This document shows, piece by piece, positions 12,409 through 23,943 of a stretch of 64,000 bases of DNA (within the stretch, counting starts at the first letter, position 1; the number at the start of each line of letters is the position of its first letter). The notes under the pieces were generated by a model that was not told where the DNA came from, ran no database searches, and saw nothing but the letters and a program-made list of their open reading frames with translations. The stretch covers positions 105,701 through 169,700 of the forward strand of contig OZ034975.1 of the NCBI GenBank assembly GCA_964030785.1, given 5' to 3'. The translations under genes and the position numbers were made by a program. The stretch is from Siderastrea siderea (Eukaryota; Cnidaria; Anthozoa; Scleractinia; Rhizangiidae).

Positions 12409-15400
12409 GGTGGTGGTGGTTGTGGTGGTCATGGTGGTGGTGGTGGCGGCAGCAGTGGTGTTGGTGGTGGTAGATGTTGTTTGATTTTGTCTGATCCAAG
12501 ACTACCATTTCACATCTTTTCAGCTAAGACCTCACAAACATTAAATTTCAAACAGTACTGCTAATAAGTATAACATAATCATCCTCAGTCCTCTCAAATT
12601 TAAATAAAGGGTTATGGACAGTTAATGGTCAGTGCATCAGAGAAAGTCTGGTTACAGCATCACTATATATTGCAGGGATCCATATTAGCAGTCATCAGGT
12701 TGTCCAAGACGACTACAAAGTGCTACAGACGAGTATCAAAAATCACAAACTGGTCCGGTGGACAAGTAGGTTTTAAGGAGCAGAATTTTTTCTTTAATTT
12801 TTCACCAGTCAATGTACCTGAGTTTTGAATGTCCACCAGCCATTTAGTGATTCCATACTGTAGTAAACAGTAAACTTTGTTTTGTTGTGCATACGACATC
12901 TTACTCTCAGAAGTGAAATGTTTGCAGGCTTAATTTTTTGTTCTCGGCCACTGATGTACTGCAGCAATATGCAAACACAAAGAGTCTTGTTCTTTGGCCG
13001 CACGTGAGTTTTGCAAAATGTGGCACTACTTTGACAAAGTGTCGCCACCACCACAGAAAACAAAAGGTGAGTCTTCCGAGCAAAGTTCTGAATATGAATA
13101 AGAGAAATGAAAGCGCGCATTTTTACCATTGTGGCAGCAAAACAGGCAGGTGGAGACTTGGATGTCCTTGACAAGGGAGAGGACTTACATGAGAATGACC
13201 ATCGTGTTGAGGATGCAATTAACATGGACAGCGATGTTAACAAATGAAGGGCCCGGTGGAAAAAGGGCGTAAGTGACGATTTGCTGGTTAAAATCGAAAT
13301 TGCTCCTATTTAGCTGAACATTGGCACACAGGCTGGTTTTCATGTGAGGAACGTTGTTGCGCACTTATTTCTTGACCTGAGATCGAAAATTTGAAGAATT
13401 AGCGTATTACTTTTGCGTGAAAAGTGTTGTTGAACTGAACTCGCTCAAGTGATGCGTGAAAGATTTCTTTTGTTCTCTGCCTGAACTAAAACAAAGGAAT
13501 TCAACCTAGAATCCGCGGTCCTGTTGTTTTCTTTGTGTCAGTTTTAAGCAAAAGTAATACGCTAATTCTTCAAATTTTCGATCTCAGGTCAAGAAATAAG
13601 TGCGCAACGGCGTTCCTCACATGAAAACCAGCCTGTGTGCCAATGTTCAGCTAAATCGTCACTTACGCCCTTTTTCCACCGGGCCCTTCAAATGCCAAAT
13701 TGAAAGTTTGATCAAGAAGTACTAGTAATTTAAGTAAATGCAGCAAATCAATGAGAAGCAGGTCTGTCTTTTAAGTCCGTGTAGCTGAATTTGTAAAATG
13801 AAAGTGATGGGAGCCTTAAGTACTGTGGTGCTGCTGTATAGTGAAAATAAAATGCAACCTTTCCAATTACTGGTTGTTAACTTTCACTTTTAAACTGTAG
13901 TTTGAACAGGCAAGTAAAATTATGTCAGGGCAAGTATCTTTTCTAACATCCTTTCCCGGCTGACAAGTTTGAAAAAAAGCTAATATGGATCCCTGCATTG
14001 TCTCTCTCTCTTCCCAGGTGAACTGTTCAGTGAGCCTCAAACAAGCTGCTCATGATAAACCTGTGAGGGGCTTGTGTCTTGTTCAGACTTGGGAGTAGTA
14101 ATACCACTAATTGCTTCATACTACAGAAACTGAGGTTAAGCGCCGGCCATGTTGGCCACTTGTGACCCGTTTGAAACCTTTTGGACAGTGATCACCAACT
14201 GAACACACCTTAACTGCGGTTCCACCTTTCTTTGCCTTCCCTCCACTAGCACCTTCATCCTCACCACCACCTCCTACGATTTAAGTATCCAAACAAAATA
14301 AGAAAGTAGCACTGGCTAAACTACAGAACACTTGGCCCTTATTTGCACACCACTGAATACAACAGTAATGTCTAAAGAGTTTTACCTTACTATCCAAAGC
14401 CTTCTCACATGTGTAAATGGGGTGAACCAAAGTGGTCCTGGATTATGTAACCACTTTATGGCACTTGACCACTCCTGATAAATTAGTGTAGCTTGCACGA
14501 GGTGAATTATGTTAATTACCTTCAAATGTTGACTTTAGTTTTCAGTCTTTCTCCTAGTTAAAAGGGCATTCCCAGACATTTAGCTTTGAAAGCCTGACCA
14601 GTTGGCATGTTTCTTTTCATTGCTTAATTATCAAGTTTATGAGACAACACACCCCTGCTTACTTGTGTTTTAATATAAACCCTGTGCAGTCATCTCCATG
14701 AGGAGGGCATTGGGTTTTCCGGTTTTCCATTTTTAGTCATTTTTGAGATCGGTTTTTCGGTTTTTGCACTCATAATCTCCGGTTTTTCGGTTTTGGTATC
14801 CACTGCAGTTTTTGGTTTTTCCCTTTTTGTGACATTCGGTTTTCGGTTTTTGTAAATAGAAAAAGCGGTTTTTCGGTTTTTGTTTTTCGCTTGTCTAGTT
14901 TCCTAGGCCTCTTCATTTCACCTCGGTCACTCCGTTTTGGACCGCCCCGGCCAGGGTAACGTCGACCAGCATGTCACGGCGTGTGGTGTGTGGTGAGCTA
15001 TCAATGGATTTGTGTTTAATACCTCTGCCAACGGTGAACCTTTCTGAAAGTGACTGCGAAATCTTAAGGAGGTGGGCCTCAGCGTATGGTGCAGCAGCAC
15101 GACAAAGAACAGTGAGACAGGAGACGACAACGTCTAAGCACGAAACGCTGCCAGACTTTGTTTTATATCAGCGACAGTTAATTGTTGGCGAAAGGGTTAC
15201 TTTGTACATTCGATTCGACGAAAACGAAGATGTGCATGAAGACCGTGAATCTAACCAAAGTAAAGATGTCGGTGAATCTGACTATAACATGGTGAAGACG
15301 ACAAATTCAATCAAAGCAACTATGAAGAGGTGGATCTCAGTGTAACAGTGGTGACTGCTGTAATTGATTTGAATAAAATGCCCTCATCCCTGAAAGCCTC

Positions 15401-15698
15401 AGAAAATGGAAAACTGCACGTCTTTATTGACTTGAGTATGCACTAGATATAAAACCAACCGTATCAAGGGTTGAAGGATTGAAAATTACGAATTTGCGGT
15501 TTTGATCATTATTCTCAGCGGTTTTTCGGTTTTGAGCGATTTTTCTTCCGGTTTTTCGGTTTTGATGGCAATTTTGGCCGGTTTTCCGGTTTCTGATAGG
15601 CCCCAATGCCCCCCTCCTCCATCATACAAACCTTTAGCTCCTTTCCCTTTGTCTTGTTTTCCGCCTCCACCACCTCCTTTTCCTTTCTTGGGCGGCAT
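10017..15698 (-). CDS. PIN4: PIN4 (parvulin 14) peptidyl-prolyl cis-trans isomerase
   Basis: Coding exons on the minus strand are 15698-15632, 14273-14209, 11941-11822, 10842-10810 and 10142-10017. All have GT-AG borders and consistent phases (1,0,0,0), giving 136 residues against about 131 for human PIN4. Residues 1-44 form the basic, Gly/Lys-rich tail ([13 protein letters not shown]...) that binds DNA and pre-ribosomes in the family. Residues 45-136 are the parvulin domain, starting VRHILCEKH, with [21 protein letters not shown] in the middle and [11 protein letters not shown] at the end, including both conserved His. Known members isomerise Xaa-Pro bonds without phospho-Ser preference and act in ribosome biogenesis. 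The start is the first ATG, 308 bp from the divergent GPALPP1 start. Intron 1 contains the GGTTTTTC-repeat element, intron 2 a MITE. The domain match is nearly continuous, so the call is secure. Confidence 0.96.
10226..10447. repeat. Minisatellite of a 22-bp unit (two 11-mers)
   Basis: Alternating words TTATAGTTACC and TTATAGTTATC are repeated about ten times, with a few variants (CATAGTTATC, TTATGGTTGTC, one shortened copy). It lies in the last intron of PIN4. Confidence 0.92.
10450..10545 (+). mobile_element. LINE 3' tail relic
   Basis: The words GTGTCCCCTATTAGCAGGGG and AATAACGTTCATTCATTCA resemble the better preserved tail at 31150-31245 (GTGTCCCCAATTAGCTGTC ... GTTATTCATTCA). This suggests a truncated 3' end of the same non-LTR family in PIN4 intron 4. 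No coding part remains. Confidence 0.4.
12340..12476. repeat. Compound (GAT)n/(GGT)n microsatellite
   Basis: A run of GAT units passes directly into GGT units with few interruptions. The poly-Thr/Ile and poly-His frames on the other strand are artefacts. It lies in PIN4 intron 2. Confidence 0.9.
13247..13688. mobile_element. Fold-back MITE with 6-bp target duplication CAAATG
   Basis: The ends are AAGGGCCCGGTGGAAAAAGG and its exact inverse. The arms pair over about 140-165 bp, with one extra 40-bp segment in the left arm. The inner ends read ATTACTTTTGC and GCAAAAGTAAT. CAAATG flanks both sides (13241-13246 and 13689-13694). No coding capacity. It sits in PIN4 intron 2. The 6-bp duplication does not fit the commonest superfamilies. 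Confidence 0.85.
14699..15625. mobile_element. Putative non-autonomous DNA transposon with GGTTTTTCGG subterminal repeats
   Basis: Both ends carry the inverted word GAGGGCATTGGGG (left near 14701-14715, right near 15601-15620). Just inside each end are many direct, degenerate copies of GGTTTTTCGGTTTTG (about 14715-14885 and 15495-15600). The right end lies only a few bases from the donor site of PIN4 exon 1. No clear target duplication was found. An ORF of unknown nature lies between the repeat blocks (14971-15345). Confidence 0.5.
14971..15345 (+). CDS. Unrecognised ORF inside the GGTTTTTC-repeat element
   Basis: This 124-residue frame has an ordinary amino acid composition and an acidic stretch ([10 protein letters not shown]) near residues 86-95. 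I recognise no domain, signal peptide or membrane segment. It lies between the two GGTTTTTC repeat blocks on the strand opposite PIN4, so it could be captured or residual transposon coding sequence. It may equally be a chance frame; nothing else supports translation. Confidence 0.2.
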   Translation: MSRRVVCGELSMDLCLIPLPTVNLSESDCEILRRWASAYGAAARQRTVRQETTTSKHETLPDFVLYQRQLIVGERVTLYIRFDENEDVHEDRESNQSKDVGESDYNMVKTTNSIKATMKRWISV

Positions 15699-16006
15699 CT
15701 TTTAGTAGATGTCTAAAGATATCTGATTGTTTTTTTCACCACACACAAAGTAAAGCAAACAGCCCTTTCAAGCCGCCATAATGGTTTTCCACTAGTCGCG
15801 TGAGCCTGGGACTAGCATTCTTACAGCAATTTATCTGGGCAGCGGCTTCACAGATGGAAAAATGCCTCATGTAAAGGAGACGAATTGTTCTTTTCTCAAC
15901 AAATGGCCGCCATAAACAGATGAACGTCTAAGCAAGTCTTTTCAGAATCAAATTCTATGAATTGAAAACATCCTAAAGCTAAAACCAAAATCATTAAATT
16001 TCGGTC
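15699..16006. promoter_or_regulatory. Shared divergent promoter region of PIN4 and GPALPP1
   Basis: The two start codons face away from each other across 308 bp. Any 5' UTRs and both core promoters must lie here or overlap. No TATA box is obvious. The arrangement suggests, but does not prove, a bidirectional promoter. Confidence 0.6.
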
Positions 16007-19000
16007 ATGGAGATTGGTCCAGCTCTACCACCACACCTTGCGCAAAAATTGAACTCTTCAAGGGAAGAAAATAGTACAAAAAATGAAGAAAAGCAGAGAT
16101 CAAGTGAAGCGAGAAAACAAACTGAAGAAAAATCAGACAGCGATGAGGAAGAGAGTTATGGGCCAGCTTTACCGCCTGGATTCAAGAAAAATAAAGAATC
16201 TGCTTCTAGTTCAAGATTTATCGGACCCATGAGACCACAGTTTGATGCAAGTTGTTCGTCAACAATTACGTCAAATGGTTTGTATAGAATGTTATGAACA
16301 TCGGTTCTCTCTTGTTAATTAAATACCGCCAGCACACCAACAAGGCAATGTCAGGTAGCAGGGTCCGGTTGTTCTTTACCCTGCAGATGGAAACTAAAGA
16401 AATTGATCCATGTTATCTTCCCGGATAGGGATTATTTTTTCTACAGGACAAGTTGTACTTTGAACTTGTAACCTGGCCCTGTTATCTAACAAATTGTAGC
16501 TCATCAGATAGAACAATCACATCAGCATTACTGTGCAAACAGGCTCACTTAGTTGGGTGTTTGCATGACTTGTCAGCAAAGTCACCATTTCCCTGCTAGC
16601 AGAGGCCTCTCACTGCGAGAAGGAGAGAGATCTCTCCCGAGATCCGACGCGTTTCCTGTCGCACATGCGTTAGCATTTCCTTAACAACAAGTGACATTTT
16701 GGTCACGTGAGACACGACCTTGGCAAACTGGTTTGTGCGAAAGGTCAACAACCACGGCAGTGAGATGTGTGAAATTTTTGAGAGCTGTATCGGGAAATGC
16801 CGTGAACTCCTCAACATACTTTCTCAGGGGGACACCAGTCAAGCCAGCAGTTACAGGAAAAGACGGCGACTGCCTTTTCTGTGGATAGTTAACCCTTTCA
16901 CTCCCAGAGTCAGTTATAGAGACATTAAGGTGTTCTGACATCTGAGTCTGTGGATGAAATCCTATAGTGTTACCATTCAAATGAAACCTCTTCAGCAGTA
17001 CTTTCACATGACACTTTTTATATTTCAGTATTTTACAAATGAAATTTGTGATTCGTCTTAAATTTTGATTTTCGGCACTCTTGGGAGTGAAAGGGTTAAA
17101 GGAGCACAGTCATGAAGATTTCGCAGATTTCTGGTCAAAGCTTTTCTAAAATTATCGGTAGCTAACTTTATCCATGCCCAACATTGTGTTTGAACATTTA
17201 GAGGAACATGTTAACTTAATTTCATTGAGAGAAAACAAACCATGACCATTTAATATCGATTTAATGTCAACACGCTGAAAGAATTTTAAAAGTTTAGCCT
17301 AATTTTTTCAAATTGCAATCCATTTCCTTCCGTGCCATCCGTAGCAACAGACGACAGAAAACAGTTTCAGTGAAGTAATGTAGTCTTTGGTAACAAAACT
17401 AGACCATTATTTGTGGGCGTTCATTGATGTGAGGACATATTTTTGATTTTTAAAGTGAACTAAAATAGCGTGACTATGCCCCTTTAAGTGGACGCAACAC
17501 TTGGCAAGCATGATCGCGCAATTCCCGAAGATCTGACAGGCAAAGTCTGTCGTTTGTTGGAGAGAACCCCTGAGTTTCAACGATAATCATCACGGCTGTG
17601 TAAAAAGTCTAAAAAGTGCTTTCGGCGCATTGAATCTCTGATTAAGTGAAGTAAAGATTTTGATGAGGGAAAGTGTGGATTAACTGAATGTTGTGAGAAA
17701 ACAGCGTCCAAATGTAAGAATATTTGTGTTTGTGGAGAAAGCGATCGCTTCAAGCATGTAGCAAAACAAAGCCAATGTTTACAAACCTACTGTCAGAAAA
17801 AGTCAGAGAATTTAATGGCATGATAAGAAACTATAAAGACAAGACTGAGAAACGTTTATGGGAGATTGGAAAGCATTTAAATTTCAGTGAAAGTACCGGT
17901 ATTTCATCTTTTGTGTTTAGAATGGTTTTGATCACGAGTGGGCTATTTTATCGTCTGGCGCCGGGATGAGATTTTCTGAGAATTCGGGTGGCGATTCTAA
18001 GAAAGTGTTCAACAAGAAAAAAATGTCTATATATTTACAGGATTTGATACTTCAAGAGAACTACGCACTGCAGTTAACAATTTGTATTATCTTTACGTCA
18101 GGAAAATAACAAGAAAGAGTCATTATAGTGGCAGTAAAGCTTTTACACAGCAAGTGCAAAAAAATAATTATCACGAACTTTGATGAATAAAACAGTTGCT
18201 TGAAGAAAACTGCTTTGAAAATTCGGAAGAAAGAAGTTTTTTCTATTTTGCTAAGGGACCCGAAAAATGTTGACTGTTGGCTGAAATTTTAAGAGAACTT
18301 TGACAAGCAATTCAAAGGAAAACAAACATCAAAACATCTTACCTTTTACCGCGTACTCTATAGTTTATCCGCAATTACACTAAAACTACAGTGACAAACA
18401 AAGAGAAAGAACCCGAAATGTTTAGTTAAAAGAAATGCCTTTTATTTTCCTGGAGTAACATTGCCCGGTGGTAGTTTGGTTTATAGTCATTCGGTTTTCT
18501 TGCTTTAAAACTGGAACTCAGTGGCTATGCGAACAGCCAGTCAGAAGATCAGAGATTTGCCGTAGACTGTCGGAAGGCATGCAAATGTATCACGTTTTCT
18601 AAGGGAAGCAAAAATTAATTGAAGTGATGTTATTTTCTTGAGATTTTGATCTTGACGTGTAAGACGCCAGGTAACATGGGCTCAGAAATTTTCAGCAAAC
18701 AATGGAAACAGAGCATGCGCATACTTGTGTAACAGAAACCGGTTTTGAAAACCGGTCTGTTTCGACCACAAATCTGGTCGGCGGCTACGTGAAAGAACAC
18801 ATCGGATCTCAGCAGGGGTCTCTCTCCTTCTCACCGTGAGAGTCCTCTGCTAGCAGGGAAAGTCGCTATTCACAATTCCAGTGAACAAACCAATGCAACC
18901 AAGTGAGCCCATTTGAAAGCTGCATTAATGCACCTATCAATGTAAAGCCCCAGGGTGGGGGGGGGGGGGGGCAGAGCCCCCCTTCCCAGGAGATTGGCAT

Positions 19001-22000
19001 TCAAGGCTGATCCCTGGGTAGAGACCTTGAACATACGTGGTGCCCCAATTATTGAACTTTCAGAGAAAAAGTTACTCTCTGGGCTGAAATTTGTCATTCA
19101 TTGGTTGCCTTGGGGAAGGAAATTTGACTCTAGCTTCCCTAAAAATGTCAAATTCCCCTGGGGTAGCACCCCCCCCCCCCCACCCTGGGGCTTGACATTG
19201 ATAGGGGCATAACATAAGCTTACTTATTTCGTGGCCAGGGCCGACCATTTTGAAAGAGGAACTACACTGGTAAATGCAGTTTTTGTATGATAATTATACA
19301 ATGTCAAATAATTTTCTTAAAATTTGATTTCTGAAATATCACAGCATGCAAGGTTAACCCATTAATGGCCTTACCGGGGAAAACCAGCCGTGAAGAATCA
19401 TGGTTCTTATAGCATTTGTGACATCATCAGTTTCATTGACAGCAGATGTTTTTGATAACCATCTTGTGCACCAGTCAAAATCTTAACTAAACTAGAGGGA
19501 ACACAGAAATTTGACCAGTGAGAGTTACTCACAGAAGAGCAAGAAAAATTTTCCTGCAAATTAAAGCAAAATTTTGCATTTGCAGTGGTTGCCACTTTTT
19601 GTTCAGTAAAAAATTCCCCCTTTCTCTATGTTTAGTTGAAATCTTTTCCAAAATGAGAAAGACTATTAAATGGCCAACAAACCAAAACAAAAAGTAATTG
19701 AACACCAAAAACAACTAATAAAGAACTAATACCCTAAAAGTTGGTCTGGTACAGCGTTTTGCTCAATATATCAAAAGTTTGAATTGTGAGCATACATTAG
19801 GTCAAATTTGCAAAAAAGTCTTGGAAGTGAAAGGTTACTAGTTTAGTTTTTATGCCGCAAAGAATGTTTTAGACCTTGGACTAGAATTTGAGCAGGTAGA
19901 CCCAATGCTAGAATAGCTTAGAATGGCAGTTTTTCAGCAAAAGGCTGGCCGACAATGGGTTAAGATACTTCACCAGAAAAATTACACTTAGCAGATTTAG
20001 GGATGTCACTGTGCTGGGAAGCTTGTGGTCTTGTTCTCAATTTTTCGTACTTTTGTTTTAGACCTTGGACTAGAATTTGAGCAGGTAGACCCAACGCTAG
20101 AATAGCTTAGAATGGCAGTTTTTCAGCAAAAGGCTGGCCGACAATGGGTTAAGATACTTCACCAGAAAAATTACACTTAGCAGATTTAGGGATGTCACTG
20201 TGCTGGGAAGCTTGTGGTCTTGTTCTCAATTTTTCGTACTTTTGCTCTTCTTAAAAAATTATCTGGTTAGCTTTGGTTGGTAGGCAACCAGACTGCAAAT
20301 TAGAGGTTCACAGGACTGGAACCCAATCAGACCACCGACCAGGATCTTTCAGTAACTGCTACATGAGTAAGAATTTGCTGGCTGCTCGTCAGTTCATCAT
20401 TGTCCTGAGGCAGTATAATTGAGCCACTGTCCTTGTTTGCAGCTACAACTCATCACAATTTAAATTGCAATAGAAGTAATTAGGGGACATCAAAGAACCC
20501 ACATCACTATTTAAAAAGAGCAGGGGATGCAGCCCCGTCTGTTGTGGGCTGACCATTTTAATTCGTTCATATATTCTTATTAATATTATTTTATTTGTTG
20601 ACAGTGACTGACAATAATCATAATGATGACGATGTTGATGATGATAATATTATCGGACCTACCCCACCATCCAACACAGTAAGCACAACTTGAGGGATTC
20701 TGTTTTTTTTATCATGTATCAGTGCTGAGAAGCAGATTTTTTTATCCTTTTGGCTCTCTTAAGAAATTTGGAGAGCATTCAACAACAATTTAGTTATTAT
20801 TTAAGTGTATGTAAACACAGTTTACTGTGTGAATTGAAAACCAGCAAATACTGCAATAAGACGAAACCTCAAATAACTTTAAAGAAAGTAAAGGCAACTT
20901 TAAATATTGGCAGAAAACCAAGTGGTTCCATCACTACATCTTGTTTACATTTTGTACCGTTTCATCTCTCATTAGATGGGTGGCTGTAAAAATAGACATC
21001 TTTGATCAAAGTCAAATGAAAGTGTTTGTGGTTTTTCATTGCACCGTACAGATTACTCTCAGCTGCACCTTGAACAACTCTTACATCTCTGCCATGCTCT
21101 CAAAATTCTTAACTTCTTGGGCATGTGCTCAACACGGTGAATTTCTAAAGTATTTAATTCTTGCTCAAAGTATTACTAGGTTGAATAATGAATTGATAAG
21201 GTGAACATATTAATGAATTAGAAAATATTAATGTATTAAAATCCACAGGACTTTGATGTTGGTTTTGAAAGGACAAAAATGGATATAGAGGCTCGTAGCA
21301 AAGCAAAGAGAGATCAGATATCAGGCAAGGTAAGTCCTTGCACAAAACACTCAACTGATTATTGTTATTTGCATCTTAAGACAAAAAGACAAAGAACTGA
21401 AAGTAGTGGGGGACTATGAGCAACAGATAAAAGAGTGATGTAATGTACAATGTAGTCTATGGTAATTTTGGTGGTGGAGGTGAAGACCTTTTCAAACGTG
21501 AAATATTTGATATATTCTGGGGGATCAATTGGGATGTTTTTGATTTGGGTATCTCTCTGTTGATGTTTTTGATAATGTTATTTTGATAAGTGGAGGTCTT
21601 TTGATATTTCTGATTATCGTGATATTTTGTTGTGCCTATTTTGATAAGTGGTATTGTGAAATGTTACAGTTTGCCAAGTAAGTGCCTTATTACATTTTAA
21701 GTAACCTCCTGAAATTTCAACATCCACTGAAGATAAAAACAAATTATGGTAAAAAATAAATTATAGTAAAGTATAGTAGTATTAATGGCTTGTTCATGTT
21801 TTAGAAAGATACAAAACCTAAGAGAGAAACTTGGATGACAGAGCTGCCCCCAGATTTGAGTAAAAACTTTGGTAAGTCTGTGCTGATTTGTATATTCAAC
21901 CAATACCGGTAACCAACTAGAACAATCTATTGTCACTGTGTGTATGAATTTAGAAAGCCAACAAAACATGAGTTGAAATAGAACCCATGTGTGGTTGTTA

Positions 22001-22327
22001 TCATGGCACCAAATTAACTTCGAGGGTTTCATTCACACCTTTGTACCAGATTTGTCCTTTATTTTGTAGGTCTTGGCCCTCGGAAGTTCCGTAGCCGTGC
22101 CGTGGAGATAGGAGATCAGTCAGTTTGGACTGATACTCCTGCGGACAAAGCCAGAAAGGTATGGTCTTCCATTTTGATTTCCCCTTCCAAATGTGAAAGA
22201 ATGCTGTCAAGTAAAATAAAGCCACTCGCAATTTCTGGTTGGGTGGGGATAGATTGGAGTGGGGGGGGGATGTCTGAATGTCTTGTTTCCTTTACCCTTA
22301 AGTGCCATATCTCGCTGCCTCATCTAC

Positions 22328-22376
<49 letters not shown>

Positions 22377-23456
22377 AAAGCAGCAACAATAATGTTATTG
22401 TGTTCCATGCAGGCAAAGGAAGGTGATAAAGGCTCTAAAAGAAGTGCTGATGATGAAACATCCAGGTCTCCATGGGAGCTTGCAAGAGACCAGCAAATGA
22501 GCAGCCAAGTTGATAACTATAATGTAAGAATAAAAACTAGACATCTATTAAACCCTTTCCCCCTTACACTGTAGCTTTAAAATTAAATTCCTGTGTTTGG
22601 GAGAGGATTAACTGTGCCATAAGTGACTTCACAACACCTAATGTTAATAAAGAACTGAGAACATTTTTAAAAAATAGAAAAGGCTTATCTGTGTATGTAT
22701 TTTACTGACTGGTTTATAAATTTCGATTTTTGTTGTATAGGTTTTGATTCTTTTTGTAGTAAAGTAATTTCAATAAGTGTGACAAGTGAAGAGTCACCTA
22801 ATAGAAACTATCAATAAATTATGCATTTATTTATTTATTTATTTGCTTGTTTATTTATTTATTTATTTATATCTATTTATTTATTTACCAGTAGTTAAAT
22901 AAAGAATGAGGGCTTAAACCAACAGCAAACTTAACCCACATGAAATTAGACCCAGGGACTGAACAAGGGACACTAGTGATGTGTACACCAATCTGCTTCC
23001 TAATTCCGTCACTGCCTGCAGTTTAATTGTGTCATTTGTTCCTCAGAAAAGACACAGAAGTGAATCATTGATGGACATCCACACTAAGAAACTTGAGAAA
23101 CAAAAGGTAAGCATAATAATAAAACATTTCTGTCTCTCTAATCTCAATTGTAACAATTTGGCTGCATAATCAGCACTAGCATCTGTTTTTTCGGTAACAC
23201 TTATATTATTAGTCATCTAGTATTTATAATAGGATAGTGTTCTTTGTACCAGAGAGACAATGATATTTCTTATAATCTATTTCCTGATTTGTAGGAAAAA
23301 GATAAAGGCAAGCCTGTCGAAAGAAGACCATTTGATAGAGACAAGGATTTAAATTTACCAAGAATGAGTGATGGGCAAAAGAAGTCTGTAATTAACAAGT
23401 CAAAAGAGCTAGGATCAAGGTTCCAGCCTTCGAAGAGTGGTTCCTCTTTTCTTTAA
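16007..23456 (+). CDS. GPALPP1: GPALPP motifs-containing protein 1
   Basis: Exons are 16007-16277, 20605-20678, 21249-21329, 21805-21871, 22070-22158, 22413-22523, 23047-23106 and 23295-23456. All borders are GT-AG, phases agree and the product is 304 residues. GPALPP repeats are visible at residues 4-9 (GPALPP), 52-57 (GPALPP), 72-75 (IGPM) and near 107 (IIGPTPP), separated by charged low-complexity linkers. The C-terminal half is the DUF3752 domain: ETWMTELPPDL, then FGLGPRKFRSR, DQSVWTDTPAD, RSPWELARDQQM and the ending PFDRDKDLNLPRM ... FL. Family members are nuclear and their biochemical role is poorly known. Intron 1 (4.3 kb) contains a TIR transposon with nested MITEs, a Harbinger-like MITE and a 189-bp tandem duplication, yet the exons are intact. 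The start is the only ATG that includes the first GPALPP motif. Confidence 0.95.
16893..17095. mobile_element. TTAA-flanked MITE nested in the larger transposon
   Basis: The terminal inverted repeat is CCCTTTCACTCCCA / TGGGAGTGAAAGGG, with TTAA at 16889-16892 and 17096-17099. The TTAA duplication points to the piggyBac or Kolobok type. Length 203 bp, no coding sequence. Confidence 0.85.
17100..17483. mobile_element. Second TTAA-flanked MITE, sharing a TTAA with the first
   Basis: The ends AGGAGCACAGTCATGAAGAT and the inverse of AAAATAGCGTGACTATGCCCCT are imperfect inverted repeats (AGGRGCAYAGTCA). TTAA lies at 17096-17099 and 17484-17487. It abuts the preceding MITE through the shared TTAA. 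Confidence 0.65.
18929..19209. mobile_element. PIF/Harbinger-like MITE
   Basis: The inverted ends are TGCACCTATCAATGTAAAG and the inverse of CTTGACATTGATAGGGGCA, continuing as CCCCAGGGTGGGGG with G and C homopolymers. TAA flanks both sides (18926-18928, 19210-19212), the 3-bp duplication typical of PIF/Harbinger. The poly-G and poly-C tracts produce proline/glycine-rich shadow ORFs. Confidence 0.7.
19866..20243. repeat. Recent 189-bp direct tandem duplication
   Basis: The segment starting GTTTTAGACCTTGGACTAG and ending CAATTTTTCGTACTTTT occurs twice head to tail (copies begin at 19866 and 20055) with about one substitution (CAATGCTAG / CAACGCTAG). No gene content. GPALPP1 intron 1. Confidence 0.95.
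22328..22376. repeat. (GAT)n microsatellite
   Basis: About 16 GAT units just upstream of GPALPP1 exon 6. The Asp- and Met-rich frames here are artefacts. Confidence 0.92.
22822..22886. repeat. (TTTA)n microsatellite
   Basis: Roughly 15 TTTA units with small interruptions in GPALPP1 intron 6. Confidence 0.9.
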
Positions 23457-23640
23457 AATGTTGAAGAAGTGTTCTAATCATCCAAGACCAAGTCCCTAAC
23501 ATGCCTCACAAAAAGTCAATTCCAGTCATCTATGCGAGTTACTTGCCAACAGACAAACTATCTAAAACACTACAAACAAAAACTATTTGGTCAACCAAGG
23601 GTTTGAATATATGGCGAATTTCATCCCAGGGTGATATTTC

Positions 23641-23714
23641 ATTACCCTTCTAGCGAAGTCCCCCTCGATCTTCCTAGATAAGTCAAATTGAGGGAACTGT
23701 GCTAGCAGGGTAAT
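23641..23714. repeat. Small imperfect inverted repeat
   Basis: ATTACCCTTCTAGCGAAGTCCCCCTCGA pairs imperfectly with the inverse of TTGAGGGAACTGTGCTAGCAGGGTAAT. It is probably a fold-back relic downstream of GPALPP1. Confidence 0.5.
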
Positions 23715-23943
23715 TTTTCAGCCTGGCTTTGTGAACAGGTCGTCCTAAATTGAGAAGTTTACAGTTGCATGGAGAAAGTTTCAACTCGGGCTCAAAAATT
23801 CCAGCCTAGAAAAAGTAATTGCAAACAGATTTGAGCCCTGGTGGCACGTGAACTTCTGCGTTGTGCTAATTGAAACGTTTTATCTTAGGCATTATCTTGA
23901 GTGTAGTTTTTCCTTGCAATTTTAATTGCGCCCTGGCTAAAAT

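Larger units (their letters stand above)
16589..18861. mobile_element. DNA transposon (8-bp-type flanks) in GPALPP1 intron 1, decayed
   Basis: The ends are TTCCCTGCTAGCAGAGG and its inverse CCTCTGCTAGCAGGGAA. Similarity continues inward for about 70 bp (CTCTCAC-GAGAAGGAGAGAGA and inverse). The flanks GTCACCAT (16581-16588) and GTCGCTAT (18862-18869) look like an aged 8-bp target duplication, as for hAT or P elements. The interior has only broken frames and contains two TTAA-flanked insertions. Confidence 0.65.

Noticed and set aside
12809..13243. 144-residue minus-strand ORF and its plus-strand partner next to the fold-back MITE
   Set aside because: No domain, no splice logic within PIN4 intron 2; PIN4 exons account for the conserved sequence in this region.
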